Shown here: positions 1 through 12,047 of the stretch, piece by piece
How positions within the stretch are numbered: position 1 is the first letter of the stretch
How the letters are laid out: each line of letters begins with the position of its first letter
Assembly: GCA_033675265.1 (NCBI GenBank)
Contig: JAUJYZ010000684.1
Coordinates: 186,001 to 250,000, forward strand
From: Actinostola sp. cb2023
Taxonomy: Eukaryota; Cnidaria; Anthozoa; Actiniaria; Actinostolidae
Direction: 5' to 3'
Length of the DNA stretch: 64,000 nt
Program-made: the position numbers and the translations under genes
The notes under the pieces: generated by a model
Databases searched by the model: none
Seen by the model: the letters and a program-made list of their open reading frames with translations, nothing else
Told to the model about the DNA's origin: nothing

Positions 1-765
1 AGATATAGACGTGACAGATAGACATGACAGCGAACAGCAGATAGACGTGGCAGATAGACGTGTCAGACAGATAGACGTGGCAGATAGACGTGTCAGACAG
101 ATAGACGTGACAGACAGATAGACGTGGCAGCGAACAGATATAGACGTGGCAGATAGACGTGACAGGCAGATAGACGTGCAGATAGACGTACGTGGCAGAC
201 AGATAGACGCGCGTGACAGATATAGACGTGACAGACAGATAGACGTGGCAGCTCAAACAGATATAGACGTGGCAGATAGACGTGACAGGCAGATAGACTT
301 TGGCAGATAGACAGTGGCAGACAGATAGACGTGACAGATAGACGTGACAGATAGATAGACGTGACAGACAGATAGACGTGGCAGCGAACAGATATAGACG
401 TGGCAGATAGACATGATGGCAGATAGACGTGGCAGATAGACTCGTCATCAGACAGATAGACGTCGGGCAGATAGACGTGACAGCGAACAGATATAGACGT
501 GTGCAGATATACGTGACAGGCAGATAGACGTGACAGACAGATAGACGTGGCAGCGAACATGTTATAGACGTGGCAGATAGACATGACAGGCAGATAGACG
601 TGGCAGATAGACGTGTCAGACAGATAGACGTGGCAGATAGACGTGACAGCGAACAGATATAGACGTGGCAGATATACGTGACAGGCAGATAGACGTGACA
701 GACAGATAGACGTGACAGGCAGATAGACGTGACAGCGAACAGATATAGACGTGACAGACAGACAA
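1..765. repeat. Minisatellite of GATAGACGTG-type units
   Basis: The stretch is made of near-identical units around CAGATAGACGTGACAG or its GG variant, arranged in a higher-order pattern with an interspersed CGAACAGATATAGACGTGG unit. It continues off the left edge. It lies in the intron just upstream of the first visible ADAMTS-like exon. The long open frame on the minus strand is a by-product of the repeat. Confidence 0.9.
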
Positions 766-845
766 ACCAAACTCAAAATGTCTATATAGGTTGTTTTCAT
801 GTTCCTTTATCACATTATTGTTTTCTTTGTACACGTTAGTTGCAG

Positions 846-3800
846 ATAGTAAAGAGTGTGAGCTGAATTGCCTAGCAAAAGGACACCGATTCTTTTTAAG
901 ATTACTTCCTAAAGTAGAAGATGGGACACCGTGTCTATCGGACCCAAAGAAGATGTGCATTGATGGTAAATGTCAGGTAAGTATTACACTCGTCATCGTG
1001 ACTCGTCCAATCTTCGGTCAATGTTTTATGAGGCGCCATAGAGAAGAAGGTGTGCATTGATGGTAAATGTCAGGTAAGTATTACACTCGTCATCGTGACT
1101 CGTCCAATCTTCGGTCAATGTTTTATGAGTCGCCATAGAGAAGAAGGTGTGCATTGATGGTAAATGTCAAGTAAGTATTACACTCGTCATCGTGACTCGT
1201 CCAATCTTCGGTCAATGTTTTATGAGTCGCCATAGAGAAGAAGGTGTGCATTGATGGTAAATGTCAGGTAAGTATTACACTCGTCATCGTGACTCGTCCA
1301 ATCTTCGGTCAATGTTTTATGAGTCGCCATAGAGAAGAAGGTGTGCATTGATGGTAAATGTCAGGTAAGTATTACACTCGTCATCGTGACTCGTCCAATC
1401 TTCGGTCAATGTTTTATGAGTCGCCATAGAGAAGAAGGTGTGCATTGATGGTAAATGTCAGGTAAGTATTACACTCGTCATCGTGACTCGTCCAATCTTC
1501 GGTCAATGTTTTATGAGGCGCCATAGAGAAGAAGGTGTGCATTGATGGTAAATGTCAGGTAAGTATTACACTCGTCATCGTGACTCGTCCAATCTTCGGT
1601 CAATGTTTTATGAGGCGCCATAGAGAAGAAGGTGTGCATTGATGGTAAATGTCAGGTAAGTATTACACTCGTCATCGTGACTCGTCCAATCTTCGGTCAA
1701 TGTTTTATGAGTCGCCATAGAGAAGAAGGTGTGCATTGATGGTAAATGTCAGGTAAGTATTACACTCGTCATCGTGACTCGTCCAATCTTCGGTCAATGT
1801 TTTATGAGTCGCCATAGAGAAGAAGGTGTGCATTGATGGTAAATGTCAAGTAATATTACACTCGTCATCGTGACTCGTCCAATCTTCGGTCAATGTTTTA
1901 TGAGGCGCCATAGAGAAGAAGGTGTGCATTGATGGTAAATGTCAAGTAAGTATTACACTCGTCATCGTGACTCGTCCAATCTTCGGTCAATGTTTTATGA
2001 GTCGCCATAGAGAAGAAGGTGTGCATTGATGGTAAATGTCAGGTAAGTATTACACTCGTCATCGTGACTCGTCCAATCTTCGGTCAATGTTTTATGAGTC
2101 GCCATAGAGAAGAAGATGTGCATTGATGGTAAATGTCAGGTAAATATTACACTCGTCATCGTGACTCGTCCAATCTTCGGTCAATGTTTTATGAGTCGCC
2201 ATAGAGAAGAAGATGTGCATTGATGGTAAATGTCAGGTAAGTATTACACTCGTCATCGTGACTCGTCCAATCTTCGGTCAATGTTTTATGAGTCGCCATA
2301 GAGAAGAAGGTGTGCATTGATGGTAAATGTCAGGTAAGTATTACACTCGTCATCGTGACTCGTCCAATCTTCGGTCAATGTTTTATGAGTCGCCATAGAG
2401 AAGAAGGTGTGCATTGATGGTAAATGTCAGGTAAGTATTACACTCGTCATCGTGACTCGTCCAATCTTCGGTCAATGTTTTATGAGGCGCCATAGAGAAG
2501 AAGGTGTGCATTGATGGTAAATGTCAGGTAAGTATTACACTCGTCATCGTGACTCGTCCAATCTTCGGTCAATGTTTTATGAGTCGCCATAGAGAAGAAG
2601 GTGTGCATTGATGGTAAATGTCAGGTAAATATTACACTCGTCATCGTGACTCGTCCAATCTTCGGTCAATGTTTTATGAGGCGCCATAGAGAAGAAGGTG
2701 TGCATTGATGGTAAATGTCAGGTAAATATTACACTCGTCATCGTGACTCGTCCAATCTTCGGTCAATGTTTTATGAGTCGCCATAGAGAAGAAGGTGTGC
2801 ATTGATGGTAAATGTCAGGTAAATATTACACTCGTCATCGTGACTCGTCCAATCTTCGGTCAATGTTTTATGAGGCGCCATAGAGAAGAACGTGTGGGGA
2901 TCAGTTCGTTAGACATCCTAAAGGCGGGGTTACAAGGATATTTATCACAAGCGGCAATGCTTCAACTCTATCATGTTTAAATATAAAGATCATTGATTGA
3001 TTGATCAATCATTCAACTTGTCTCGCAACGACAAAGAGCAAGTTTATCAATGTTGCGAGGCAAGTCGCCATATCGTTGCGAGGCAAATTGCAAGAGGGAT
3101 GCTTCGCTAGGCAATTTTTGCCAAAAGTAGAAGTGCGTTTCACTTCTTGCAGTGGTTGCTGCAATGTTCAGACAGTCAACAGACATTGTCTCGTAGTCCA
3201 TTGTTATGCTGGGCCATGCATGTGGGACGTCAGACAAGTTGCACGTACATTTGCCTAAATTAGGTGCTTTTGAATACCCATGTGGGTACAAAGTCTGCAT
3301 AACAACAAGCATACTGGTGCGATGCGCAAGCGCAGTGACTCCATTGTTATATTTACAAAGAAGTGAGCGCTACTGCGCTTGCGTATCATGCATGATAGTC
3401 TTCCACTGACCAGTGTGAACCTAGGTGCACAGGTATTAAATGTATCATCTTTGTTCTACAGGATCCACCAAATGGTTGTAAAAATGGCAATTGCTTTGTA
3501 TCTCCCGTCAGTAAACCAAAACAAAAGATCTTTGGTTTGTTTACATCAAAAGAATCATCGGGAAAACTAGGTAAATAATACACTACAACACAATACAACA
3601 AGCGTAACACACCGTACACAACACGCCAAACTACTACATGTACAACAACACACCGTGTCGTAACACACCCCACCGTACTGTACTTCAACATAACGAACCG
3701 CATGCAACGCGTACCACACAGCAACGCAGCACAACATATTGCACCACATCGCACCGCACCACACCACACAGCAACGAAACGTACCACACCACATAGCAAC

Positions 3801-6800
3801 GTACCGCACCGCACCGTACCGCGGCCTCACCGCACCGCACTGCACTGTGGCCTCATCGCACCGCACGTACAGCAACGCAGTGAAACGTACCACACCACAC
3901 CACACCACACCACACCACACCACACCACACCACACCACACCACACCACACCACACACCACCGCACCGCACCACACCACACCACACCGCACCGCACCGCAC
4001 CGCACCGCACCGCACCGCACCGCACCGCACCGCACCGCACCGCACCGCACCGCACCACACCGCACCGCACCGCACCGCACCGCACCGCACCGCCGCACCG
4101 CACCGCACCACACCGCACCGTACCGCGGCCTCACCGCACCACACCACACCACACCACACCACACAGCACGTACAGCAACGCAACGCGTCGCATTGTAGCA
4201 CAAAGCATTACGCCATACACTACATCAAAATGCCATGATATAAAGTTGTGATATAATAAAGTTATGATCGATGCTATTTGTTTTTGTAGTACTTGGATAT
4301 AACGCAGTCATAACGATCCCTAAAGGCTCAACAAAGATTAACATCACAGAAATGCAACAGAGCAAGAATTACTTAGGTAAATACTACATACAGGAGGTCT
4401 ATAATATAGTAGTATAGTAGCCTGCGTAGCCGGCACAGGGAGAAAGTCCCCCATGCTGTCCCTCTACCCCTCCTCCTTCCCTCTCTCCGTTCCCTCATAC
4501 CTACTTTTTCGCTACAATGTTTTGCTAATAACTCGCTAAAACTGGAATGGGAATAAGAAACATGCACGGAATTTTGAACGAATCTCACGATCATGCCATC
4601 TGCGTCCAGTCCAATCCTAATGTCTTCGTTTTCTCTTAGCTCTAAAAGCCCATAACAACGATAAATACTACCTGAACGGTAACTGGGTGATTGATTTACC
4701 ACGTGGCTACAAGATAGCATCAACAAAGTTCTATTACAAAAGACCGAAACGTAACCAGAAGTTTAACGAGGCCATTGTTGCTGAAGGACCAACGAAGGAA
4801 GCACTGGATGTTATGGTGGGTTGATTGGTCTTCGTCGTTATTTATTCATCATCGTCATCAGAGCTATTATCAGCGGCATAGAGGAAATACTGCAAAGCTG
4901 CAGTTTTCATACAGTTTTCATTAACTGGCAATGATACATCGAACACTGCAATTGATACATTTGTGCTACCATTACTCAAAACTTGTGGCAAAATCTTATT
5001 AAGTTACAGTAAAACTTCTCGGAGATATTTACGAAAATGATGTTTTTTTCTGCTGATCAAAATGTTACCTCTCCCAAAGTACAAGGCCTTATATCTCTGA
5101 GACCCATTCACCGAATTTTGGTGGCATTTGACATTTTGTTATTTGAGTATAAAAGGGCTTGTATACAAAATATTGAGCTTAACAACCTATAGGTGTCCTT
5201 ATTAGAAGAGGCTATAAAACGTTTTTCCGCTCTGTTATTATCAGCACCATCATCATAATCATTGACATCTGTTATAACCCACACAGTTTATTACAGTTTA
5301 CTTCATATATTTACATCAGTGTAAGAGTCAGTTCTTCATCTTGTTCTATGATTCAGATAATATACCAGGGTGACGAACCTAACATAATGTACTCATACTA
5401 CCTACCTGAGGGGTTCCCCAAGGATCGATCACGTGCCCCCCAACCAGCCCAACCCAATAACTATGGACAAACTCAGGGCTTAGAAGGTCGAACACAGCAG
5501 GGTATTGCACCACTTCCTGGTCCACCACGTCAGCTCGAGAGCCAGTGGAAATTAGCTGGATTCACTCGCTGTTCAAAGTCTTGTGCTGGAGGTAACTCAA
5601 TACACAATATAAATTATACACAGTAGAACCTAGTTTCCCTAGCAGCCGTGTACGTCTGCGAGGGAGACTAAGTAAAACCTTTCTCCGGGTTTTCCTCCCT
5701 CATTAAAAACGAACGATATTTCGATCTGAGCTGTGCTCCGTGGTCAGACATGGGTCGTATGGTGGCTGCATAGTGCGCCTTTATATGCATACGACTCGAC
5801 CACGTTGAGCTGCGTCCTTCGTACTTCTGCCGTCGGCTAGTGCCAAGGATGATTAGCTCCCAAATTATTATTATTAATTAAAAGCGCTAATTAACTATCG
5901 TTTCGGTTGTAGGAGAGCAAACGACGATTCACCACTGCGTACGAACTGCGTCCAACACTCGAGTTCAAGAATCGTTTTGTAATCTCGCCTTAAAACCTGC
6001 ACCAAGACAGAAGGTGTGCAACCTACAGTCCTGTCCTCCAAGGTACAGTTATCGAATAGCTATACCACAGGCAGCCCAACCATTTTTTCCGAGGCAATTT
6101 TAAAAAAAAAATTATGCGCGCGTCTTTGGGCTTCCTGTGGTATAGCGCATGCACTCTACCACAGGAAGCCCATCAAACTGAAGACGCGCGCATACAAATA
6201 TCTAAGAAATGGTTGGGGTGCCTGTGGCTAGATTGTATCTTTTACGGATGAATACTTTAGCCAATAATATATTTCTACATAGGTGGGAACCCGGTGATTG
6301 GTTGAAGTGCGAAAACATGCGGAGAAGGGATCCAAATTCGTAATCTGCGCTGCAAGCAAATGGTGGACGAGAATGGAGCACAGACAGACAAAATGCTACC
6401 CATAAAAGATTGCCCTCATTGGTCAAGGCCACAAGTCACCAGACCCTGCAAGAACGCGCCCTGTCCTAAGCCGAGCAGATGGAATTCAGAAGAATGGGGC
6501 GAGGTAAGGCTCTACATTTCATCGTCGTGTCAAACATTCTACTCAAGAATTTGACACTCTTAGGCTAAGAACAGACGCCGATCTTATCATGAGCCGTACC
6601 GAAATATCCATGAGCATTTCAAAAGAATTAATAAGTAGCCGCCTCATGATCTATTGTTTGAATTGGGTACGGCTCATGATAAGATCGGCGTCTGTTCTTA
6701 GCCTTAGTCTTCGTGGACGCCGCATCTTGAAAAGGGTTTCATTTGCACATTTTAAGGTGAAAGCAAGAGAAATGGGAGTGGAATGAGAACAAATGGGAAG

Positions 6801-9182
6801 AACTGAAGTATTAGTTGGAAGAGAGAGAATGCATGAACTGCGGATGCATGCGAATGAATTGAATAGGCGGCCGAAGTGCTTGCCCGGCCAATCGGAGCGG
6901 ATCGTTCGGTTTGAAGAGATCTTAGAAAATGGGAATACTAGAGTAGATGAAAATGAACGGGAAGGACGGAAGGAAAATGCCCCTTTGGTTTCAGTATTCT
7001 CTATCATTATTCCCACCATTTTGTTTTGTCGTCTAATTTCTTTATTTTGTATTCAGTGCTCCGTTACTTGTGGGATTGGTATGCAAACAAGAAAGGTCGA
7101 CTGTATCAACATAGAGACTAACGCGACCGTGAATTCAAGACGTTGCGTACAAGCTAAGAAATCCAAACCTGCAACCGCTCGAAGATGCAACAGAGGATCG
7201 TGCGAAACGTACTGGTTCACAGCATCAAAATGGTCAAAGGTACAGCCGTTGATTCACCGCAACATTTCATGTAATATTGCGCACATTTGCTAACTGTACC
7301 ATAGGTCTGCTCCTTGAATTATTGAGTGCAATGTTGAATCAAAGGTACCCGTGGACTGACCACACCCTCCTCCAAATTTGTGAGCCTGCGATGTATTTCA
7401 GCGGCAACGTAATGAAAGTTTACAGCCGAATGAGTGAGTGAGTGATCCCAATATTAACTCCACGACATCCCTATAACTCGTGGATTACATACATAATTCA
7501 CGAGTTAAAAAGTACCAAGAGAAAGTACACCACAGTTACGGACACACTGTTTGACAATGCAGACAACAGTGTCAACAAAGGCATGTGTTCATCGCCGATA
7601 TCTCGACAATTTCACTTCTTCAAACTTATAGGTAGTGTGCGCAAATTTTACTAGTCGATCGGAAAAATTGCCTGCCATATATATTCCGGCCGCATAGAGG
7701 TATTGCAGAGGTGCCGGTAATTGGCTTTATAGTAATTAGCAAAGGGGTCCCTGCAAGAACGGTGTAAGTGACTTGTGATCCAAACTCAAAATCTCCTTTG
7801 ACATTCGAAGAATCTCGAGGAGAATTTAGATTTTGATCAGAGATCACTTACGTTGTTCTTGCAGGGAGTCCTTCAAGTGTTATATGTTTAGTAACATTTC
7901 GTTATCCTTAGTGTCCGGTCGAGTGTGGTGGAGGACGGCAACAGCGTCTTGTATTCTGTGGACGTGGTAGTGGCGCATCTCTTCCCTCCAGTCACTGCAA
8001 AGCGAAGAAGCCTACAGAAACAAGATCGTGCAACAAAGGTCAATGTCAAGCTACTTGGATGATGTCTGAATGGAGCGAGGTAAACCTTTAGTTCTTTAGT
8101 ACCATGTCGGTTTTTGTAAAAGAGCAAAACGAACGAAGAAAGAAAGAGAGGAAGGAAGAAAGAGAGAAAGGAAGGAAGAGAGGAAGGAAGGAAGAGAGGA
8201 AGGAAGGTAGAGAGGAAGGAAGGAAGAGAGGAAGGAAGAAGAGGGAGGAAGGAAGGAAGAAAGGAAGGAAGGAAGAGAGGAAGGAAGGAAGAAAGGAAGG
8301 AAGGAAGGAAGGAAGGAAGGAAGGAAGGAAGGAAGGAAGGAAGGAAGGAAGGAAGGAAGGAAGGAACAGTGACATTTTAACTTCCAACAATACCTTACAA
8401 GAATATGAAACAAATGGAAAGAAAGAAGGAATAAAACACAAAGATGGAAATCACAATTCTTCTACGATCTTTGATGCTCTGAACGTTCAAATAACAAAAT
8501 GTCAAGCTTGTTTCTTGCTGATTTCTCTCACTATTTTAATGCTCCCCTTGTCTTCAGTGTTCCGTAGAATGCGGCAAAGGCGTCCAATCACGGTCCGTGT
8601 TTTGCGCGGGAAAAGTTGGTGGAATGTATCAAGAATACCCCATCGATGCTTGTCCACGTGGGAAGAAACCCCAAACTAGCAGATCATGCGGTAATGACAA
8701 CTGTCCACCACAGTGGTACTCTTCGGGCTGGAAAAAGGTAAGCGCGCGTTGTGTTAAACGACTGGAGAAAAAAGCACAGGGAGCCCGAGCTAACCTTATA
8801 AGGAATGCATGTGACATATATATAGTTCAGGGCCTATTTCTTAAAAAAAAAAAAACAGCTCAAAAACCGCCCGAGATTCATCATTTTTGACGTGATGTTA
8901 TTCGTTACATTTCAGTGCTCCAAATCATGTGGTAGAGGCAGCCATTCACGAGAAATAGTCTGCTTGAATCACAAGGGGGAGAGAGTTGGTGGGTGCGAAA
9001 ATGACTCAAGGCCACCCTACTTGGAAAGATGTAATACAACACCGTGCCCAGGTTCAAAACCAAAGTCAAAAAGCTGCATAGATAGATCGCTGAGGTTGTG
9101 CAAACTTGTGATTCGTGCTGGATTCTGTATATATCCCCAATACAAAGCTACGTGCTGTGAAAGTTGCTCCAATGCTTCATGA
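846..9182 (+). CDS. ADAMTS / ADAMTS-like secreted protein, 3' part (Cys-rich end, spacer, six TSP1 repeats, PLAC)
   Basis: Secreted extracellular-matrix protein of the ADAMTS/ADAMTSL/papilin group. The 5' end is left of the window, so a metalloprotease domain can be neither shown nor excluded. Exons: 846-976, 3462-3570, 4290-4376, 4640-4815, 5357-5591, 5913-6042, 6283-6503, 7057-7239, 7912-8079, 8558-8737, 8916-9182 (stop), about 629 residues. All joints agree in phase except at 6283. The first exon carries the Cys-rich motif DGTPC and CIDGKC. Exons 2-5 form the spacer, with GLFT, GYNAVITIPKGS, NYLALKAHN, YYLNGNWVI and IIYQGDEPN. Six TSP1 repeats follow, with CSKSCAGG, TCGEG, CSVTCGIG, CPVECGGG, CSVECGKG and CSKSCGRG; from the third on, each intron falls just before the CSxxCG motif. 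The last exon ends in a PLAC domain (CIDRSLRLCK ... CCESC). Anomalies: the second TSP1 is frameshifted near 6308, the usual CGVCGG motif is not seen, and the first exon's donor is repeated 20 times. Confidence 0.9.
949..2890 (+). repeat. 97-bp tandem array containing an exon end and its splice donor, about 20 copies
   Basis: The unit runs from GATGTGCATTGATGG through TGTCAG|GTAAGT and about 70 bp of intron. It recurs every 97 bp (for example 1051, 1148, 1245), giving about 20 copies. The first copy is the true 3' end of the ADAMTS-like exon. Later copies carry the last eight codons and a donor, in variants such as CAG|GTAAAT and CAAGTAAGT; one near 1850 reads CAAGTAATA. Since 97 is not a multiple of 3, use of a downstream donor would shift the frame. 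Confidence 0.95.
3588..4170. repeat. CACCA/CACCG pentanucleotide satellite
   Basis: Runs of ACACC and GCACC pentamers, densest at 3890-4160 and decaying to the left. It lies in the intron before spacer exon 4290-4376. Because 5 and 3 share no factor, it stays open in several frames on both strands, and those frames are not genes. Confidence 0.95.
5628..5680. mobile_element. MITE-like fragment with GAGGGAGACTAAG end
   Basis: CCTAGTTTCCCTAGCAGCCG is followed by the near-complementary CTGCGAGGGAGACTAAG. The same sequence forms a perfect palindrome at 30330-30404. It is intronic in the ADAMTS-like gene. Confidence 0.5.
6056..6232. mobile_element. Palindromic MITE-like element (ACCACAGGCAGCCC ends)
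   Basis: TATACCACAGGCAGCCCAACC on the left is mirrored by GGTTGGGGTGCCTGTGG on the right. A second internal inverted pair contains TTCCTGTGGTATAGC and GCGCGC. A related end occurs near 44493 (CTACCTGTGG ... CCACAGGAAGCCC). It sits in the short intron after exon 5913-6042. Confidence 0.6.
6563..6703. mobile_element. Short foldback element
   Basis: CTAAGAACAGACGCCGATCT at the left end is exactly complementary to AGATCGGCGTCTGTTCTTAG at the right end, and the complementarity continues through CATGAGCCGTACC. It lies in an intron of the ADAMTS-like gene. Confidence 0.75.
7741..7879. mobile_element. MITE, GGGGTCCCTGCAAGAAC family, copy 1
   Basis: GGGGTCCCTGCAAGAAC...GTAAGTGACTTGTGATC is mirrored by GATCACTTACGTTGTTCTTG...GCAGG at the right. 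The core is symmetrical (AAATCTCC ... GGAGAATTT). Related copies or fragments occur at 11572-11700, 19856-19992, 21754-21850 and 47534-47580. Confidence 0.75.
8130..8367. repeat. GGAA/GAAA microsatellite
   Basis: Interrupted GAAGGAAGAGAGG units become pure GGAA repeats at 8284-8366. It is intronic between the fourth and fifth TSP1 exons. Confidence 0.95.
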
Positions 9183-9301
9183 TCATAAATATGGACAGTT
9201 GATCAATATGAACTTTTTTTAAAGAGAGACTGATGGTGACATGGACACAGGTGACTGCAGTGCATACCGTCCAGCGGTTACATGTACCATATAAAAGGAA
9301 T
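9183..9301. other. 3' flank of the ADAMTS-like gene
   Basis: No coding signal or canonical AATAAA was seen here. It leads directly into a foldback element. Confidence 0.4.
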
Positions 9302-9556
9302 GGAAAACACTAGATCCCAATGACCATAACCAGGTCAAGATTTGAATAACAATAGATGCCTCGTTCTACAAAGACATGTCCTGAATATGTCTTTGTAGAA
9401 CGAGGCATATGAACAATAGTTCCTATTGTTGTACAATAGTTCCTATTGTTGTACAATAGTTCCTATTGTTGTAGAATAGTTCCTATTGTTATACAATAGT
9501 TCCTATTGTTATTCAAATCTTGACCTGGTTTTGGTCAATGGGATCTAGTGTTTTCC
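9302..9556. mobile_element. MITE with about 52-bp terminal inverted repeats and internal tandem repeat
   Basis: Left GGAAAACACTAGATCCCA...CAGGTCAAGATTTGAATAAC is mirrored with a few mismatches by the right end at 9503-9556. Inside is a 25-bp perfect palindrome pair (ATGCCTCGTTCTACAAAGAC and its complement, 9356-9408). Five tandem copies of a 20-bp unit, ACAATAGTTCCTATTGTTGT, follow and are themselves near-palindromic. Confidence 0.85.
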
Positions 9557-9814
9557 AAAAGGAATATGCTGTGACCAGCTGTTCAAAGGGAAGAGACGAA
9601 ATACTATTATTGTACAAAATATACCCAATATAGTTGGAAAGCCAGATAGTATGATATACACATACCACAGGCAGAAAATGTAAAGGCATATGTACCCTGA
9701 TGTCTTGATTATTTTTATGTTAATATTCAACAAGAGTAATTATAAAAGTAAATCGCAAGTTGACTCACACTGAACAAAGTAATGCTGTAGTGAAGCGGCA
9801 TGGCATATGGATGT

Positions 9815-10487
9815 CTAAGAGTGCAAACCATATATGTCCGTGAAACAGTACTAACTAATTAGTACTAAATAGCACTGATGAAACAATAGAAAACAATAGA
9901 GATAACACTATTTAGTACTATTTAGTAATACAGTCAACTCTCCGCTAACGGACACTCTCGTAAGCGGACAGCTCTACTTACGGACACCTTTTCAAATCCC
10001 CGTTTTACCTCCCAGTCAAACTCTGTATTTACACATTCCCGTAAGCGGACACTCTCTCGTAAGCGGACGCGGACACTTTTGAAAATGAATATTGGATTTT
10101 TCTTTTGTTTACGCTCTCTCGTAAGCGGACACACCATATAATAATGGACTTTCGGCAATGGAATTTGTCTTTAATTTGCAATAAATCAACAAAAATATGA
10201 CCTTTTACAGAGCAACAGAACAGTGGGGATCGGTTTTGTCAAATCTCCATTTGTCCGCGGGGAAGCAAGGTGTACGGTTCAGTTGCTATTTTTCTCTACC
10301 GATTAAAACGTAATTAACTCTCCCGTAAGCGGACATCCACCCAATTATTCTTTGGTGTCCGCTTACGGGAATAGTTCTCATAAGCGGACAGCTCTACTAA
10401 CGGACACTTTTTTCAATTCCCGAGGGTGTCCGCTTACGAGAGAGTTGACTGTAGTACTATTTCACGGACATATGGTTTGCACTCTAC
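9815..10487. mobile_element. Nested foldback elements, outer MITE plus pogo/Tigger-like TAAGCGGACA element
   Basis: Outer arms are GAGTGCAAACCATA...TGTCCGTGAAA (9818-9843) and the complement at 10458-10487. Inside, CAGTCAACTCTCCGCTAACG (9931) is matched by CGAGAGAGTTGACTG (10438-10453), with many internal GTAAGCGGACA motifs. A CAGT...AACTCT...GGACA terminus is typical of non-autonomous pogo/Tigger relatives. No transposase frame was seen. The family assignment is inference from the ends. Confidence 0.7.
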
Positions 10488-11278
10488 CTAGCTGACAGTT
10501 TGTGTTGACGCACAGACCAGTTGCTATTAACTTACATGTATATTGTGTTCCAAGTGAGACGCTAGCTGATCTGCGTTCTCAATTCACTACATCCTGTCTG
10601 TTACCTATATGGTTCCCATGGACATTTGGTCCAAGGATCATGACTATAAAGTATCATTAATTTCTAAAGCTAGTATGATTCTGTGATGGATTGAATTGGA
10701 TTAATATTATTATTATCCTCATTAAAACAAGCACTTTGTTACGTCCAAGGTTAATTAGCAATAGATGTAAGATGAGGGCAAAGGGGGGTCAATGTACTCA
10801 GTGTTCAAAAGGATGCAATGATATAGTTACTTGCAGTATATCCAATTTTCATAACAGCTGGACTGTGAAGGGAAGGAGCAATACCTGATGATCTAACATA
10901 AAGATGGTACTAATACAATAAATCACAAGTACACCATAGCCAAATGCGGATAGGGACTAGTGGTTAAGCTAGCAGAGACTGCATCACTGTATAACATTAA
11001 AATAAGTTAGTAGAATGAAACTTTAACACCATGTAAAAAGCACGAAATTGTCTGACATTTTGGACGCAATGTCCTTAGTAAAATTAATGCTTTTTGCACA
11101 ACAAACATGAGTAAACTTCCTCCGAATTTCAAAACACCAAGAAATAGGTTGAGGAAACGAGATGCAGTTGAGTTTCTTTTTAACTACCTTAGAGGTATAA
11201 AGTAATTTGTCGCTTGGTAATAGTTCGTAATTGGTAATCTTTGTACGTTCAAGGCTTTGATATATAGCTTCTCTAACC
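10488..11278. other. Intergenic, no gene recognised
   Basis: I found no domain-bearing frame or splice-consistent exon. Near 11195-11240 there is a fragment (AAAGTAATTTGTCGCTTGG...) related to the SINE tails near 19140 and 47910. Confidence 0.4.
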
Positions 11279-11280
11279 AT

Positions 11281-11505
11281 TATAGTGAGGACACACTAAC
11301 CGGGACCACTTGAGCAAAACTGACCAATCAGATTACACCTGAAAATAATCACATTCCAACAAAAGTCATCTGCGCCAATCATCATTATGACTATAATGCT
11401 GATTGGCCCAGACAACTTTTGTTGGAATGTGATTGTTTTAAGGTGTAATCTGATTGGTCAGTTTTGCTCAAGTGGTCCCGGTTAGTGTGTCCTCACTGTA
11501 ATAAT
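11281..11505. mobile_element. MITE with about 95-bp near-perfect inverted arms
   Basis: The left arm TATAGTGAGGACACACTAAC...GACCACTTGAGCAAAAC...CAATCAGATTACACCT...CACATTCCAACAAAAG is repeated as its complement at 11411-11505 with very few differences, which suggests recent movement. Confidence 0.9.
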
Positions 11506-11571
11506 TCTTGGGGAAATTCAATGTTAAAGTTTAGTCTAGAGCTCTGATGTAAACTGCAAGTCACAATAAAG

Positions 11572-11700
11572 TGAAGGGCTCCCTACAAGACCTGCTGGGT
11601 CAAAATGTAAATTCTCCTCAAGATTCTTTCATTTTCATAGGAGAATTTGAGTTTTGATCACAAGTCACTAACTCTGTTCTTGCAGGGTCAGCCCTTCAAC
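11572..11700. mobile_element. MITE, GGGGTCCCTGCAAGAAC family, copy 2
   Basis: GAAGGGCTCCCTACAAGACC at the left and CTTGCAGGGTCAGCCCTTCA at the right. The same symmetrical AAATTCTCCT / AGGAGAATTT core is present as in the copy at 7741. Confidence 0.75.
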
Positions 11701-11751
11701 TGTCTCTACTAACTTGTTGAGAGAGGTACAGCAATGTCAAATGGTAGTGTG

Positions 11752-12047
11752 GCTACATGTATATACACCTATTTCAAATAACGTTGTCACGTTCAAAGCA
11801 ACAAGCGTCAAGCCAAGTGATTGCTGGTTATGTGCTGGCAAATTATTCAAATCAGACCTATTTTCTATGGAACGAATTGTGATACGCAAACAAGCACGTG
11901 AAGATGTTCACATTTTGTAATTAGTCCTTATAGAAACAATTGTGATTAAAAATAATAATTGCCAACACAAAACCAACATTCACTTCGGTCTTGGCTTGAC
12001 GCTTTGAACGCGACAACGTTATTTGAAATAGGTGTATATAGACAAAC
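11752..12047. mobile_element. Palindromic MITE-like element
   Basis: TATATACACCTATTTCAAATAACGTTGTC...GCGTCAAGCCAAG on the left is complemented by CTTGGCTTGACGC...GACAACGTTATTTGAAATAG on the right. Confidence 0.75.

Noticed and set aside
93..960. Minus-strand frames of Cys/His/Val/Tyr/Leu repeats
   Set aside because: They are translations of the GATAGACGTG minisatellite; no domain and no conserved start.
949..2890. CRISPR-like array
   Set aside because: The units are contiguous, with no variable spacers, and contain exon and splice-donor sequence. This is a tandem duplication in a eukaryotic gene.
3567..4251. Long His/Thr/Pro and Cys/Gly/Val frames on both strands
   Set aside because: They are translations of the CACCA/CACCG satellite.
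8088..8679. Lys/Glu/Arg or Ser/Phe/Leu/Pro frames
   Set aside because: They come from the GGAA microsatellite running into TSP1 exon 8558-8737 in the wrong frame.
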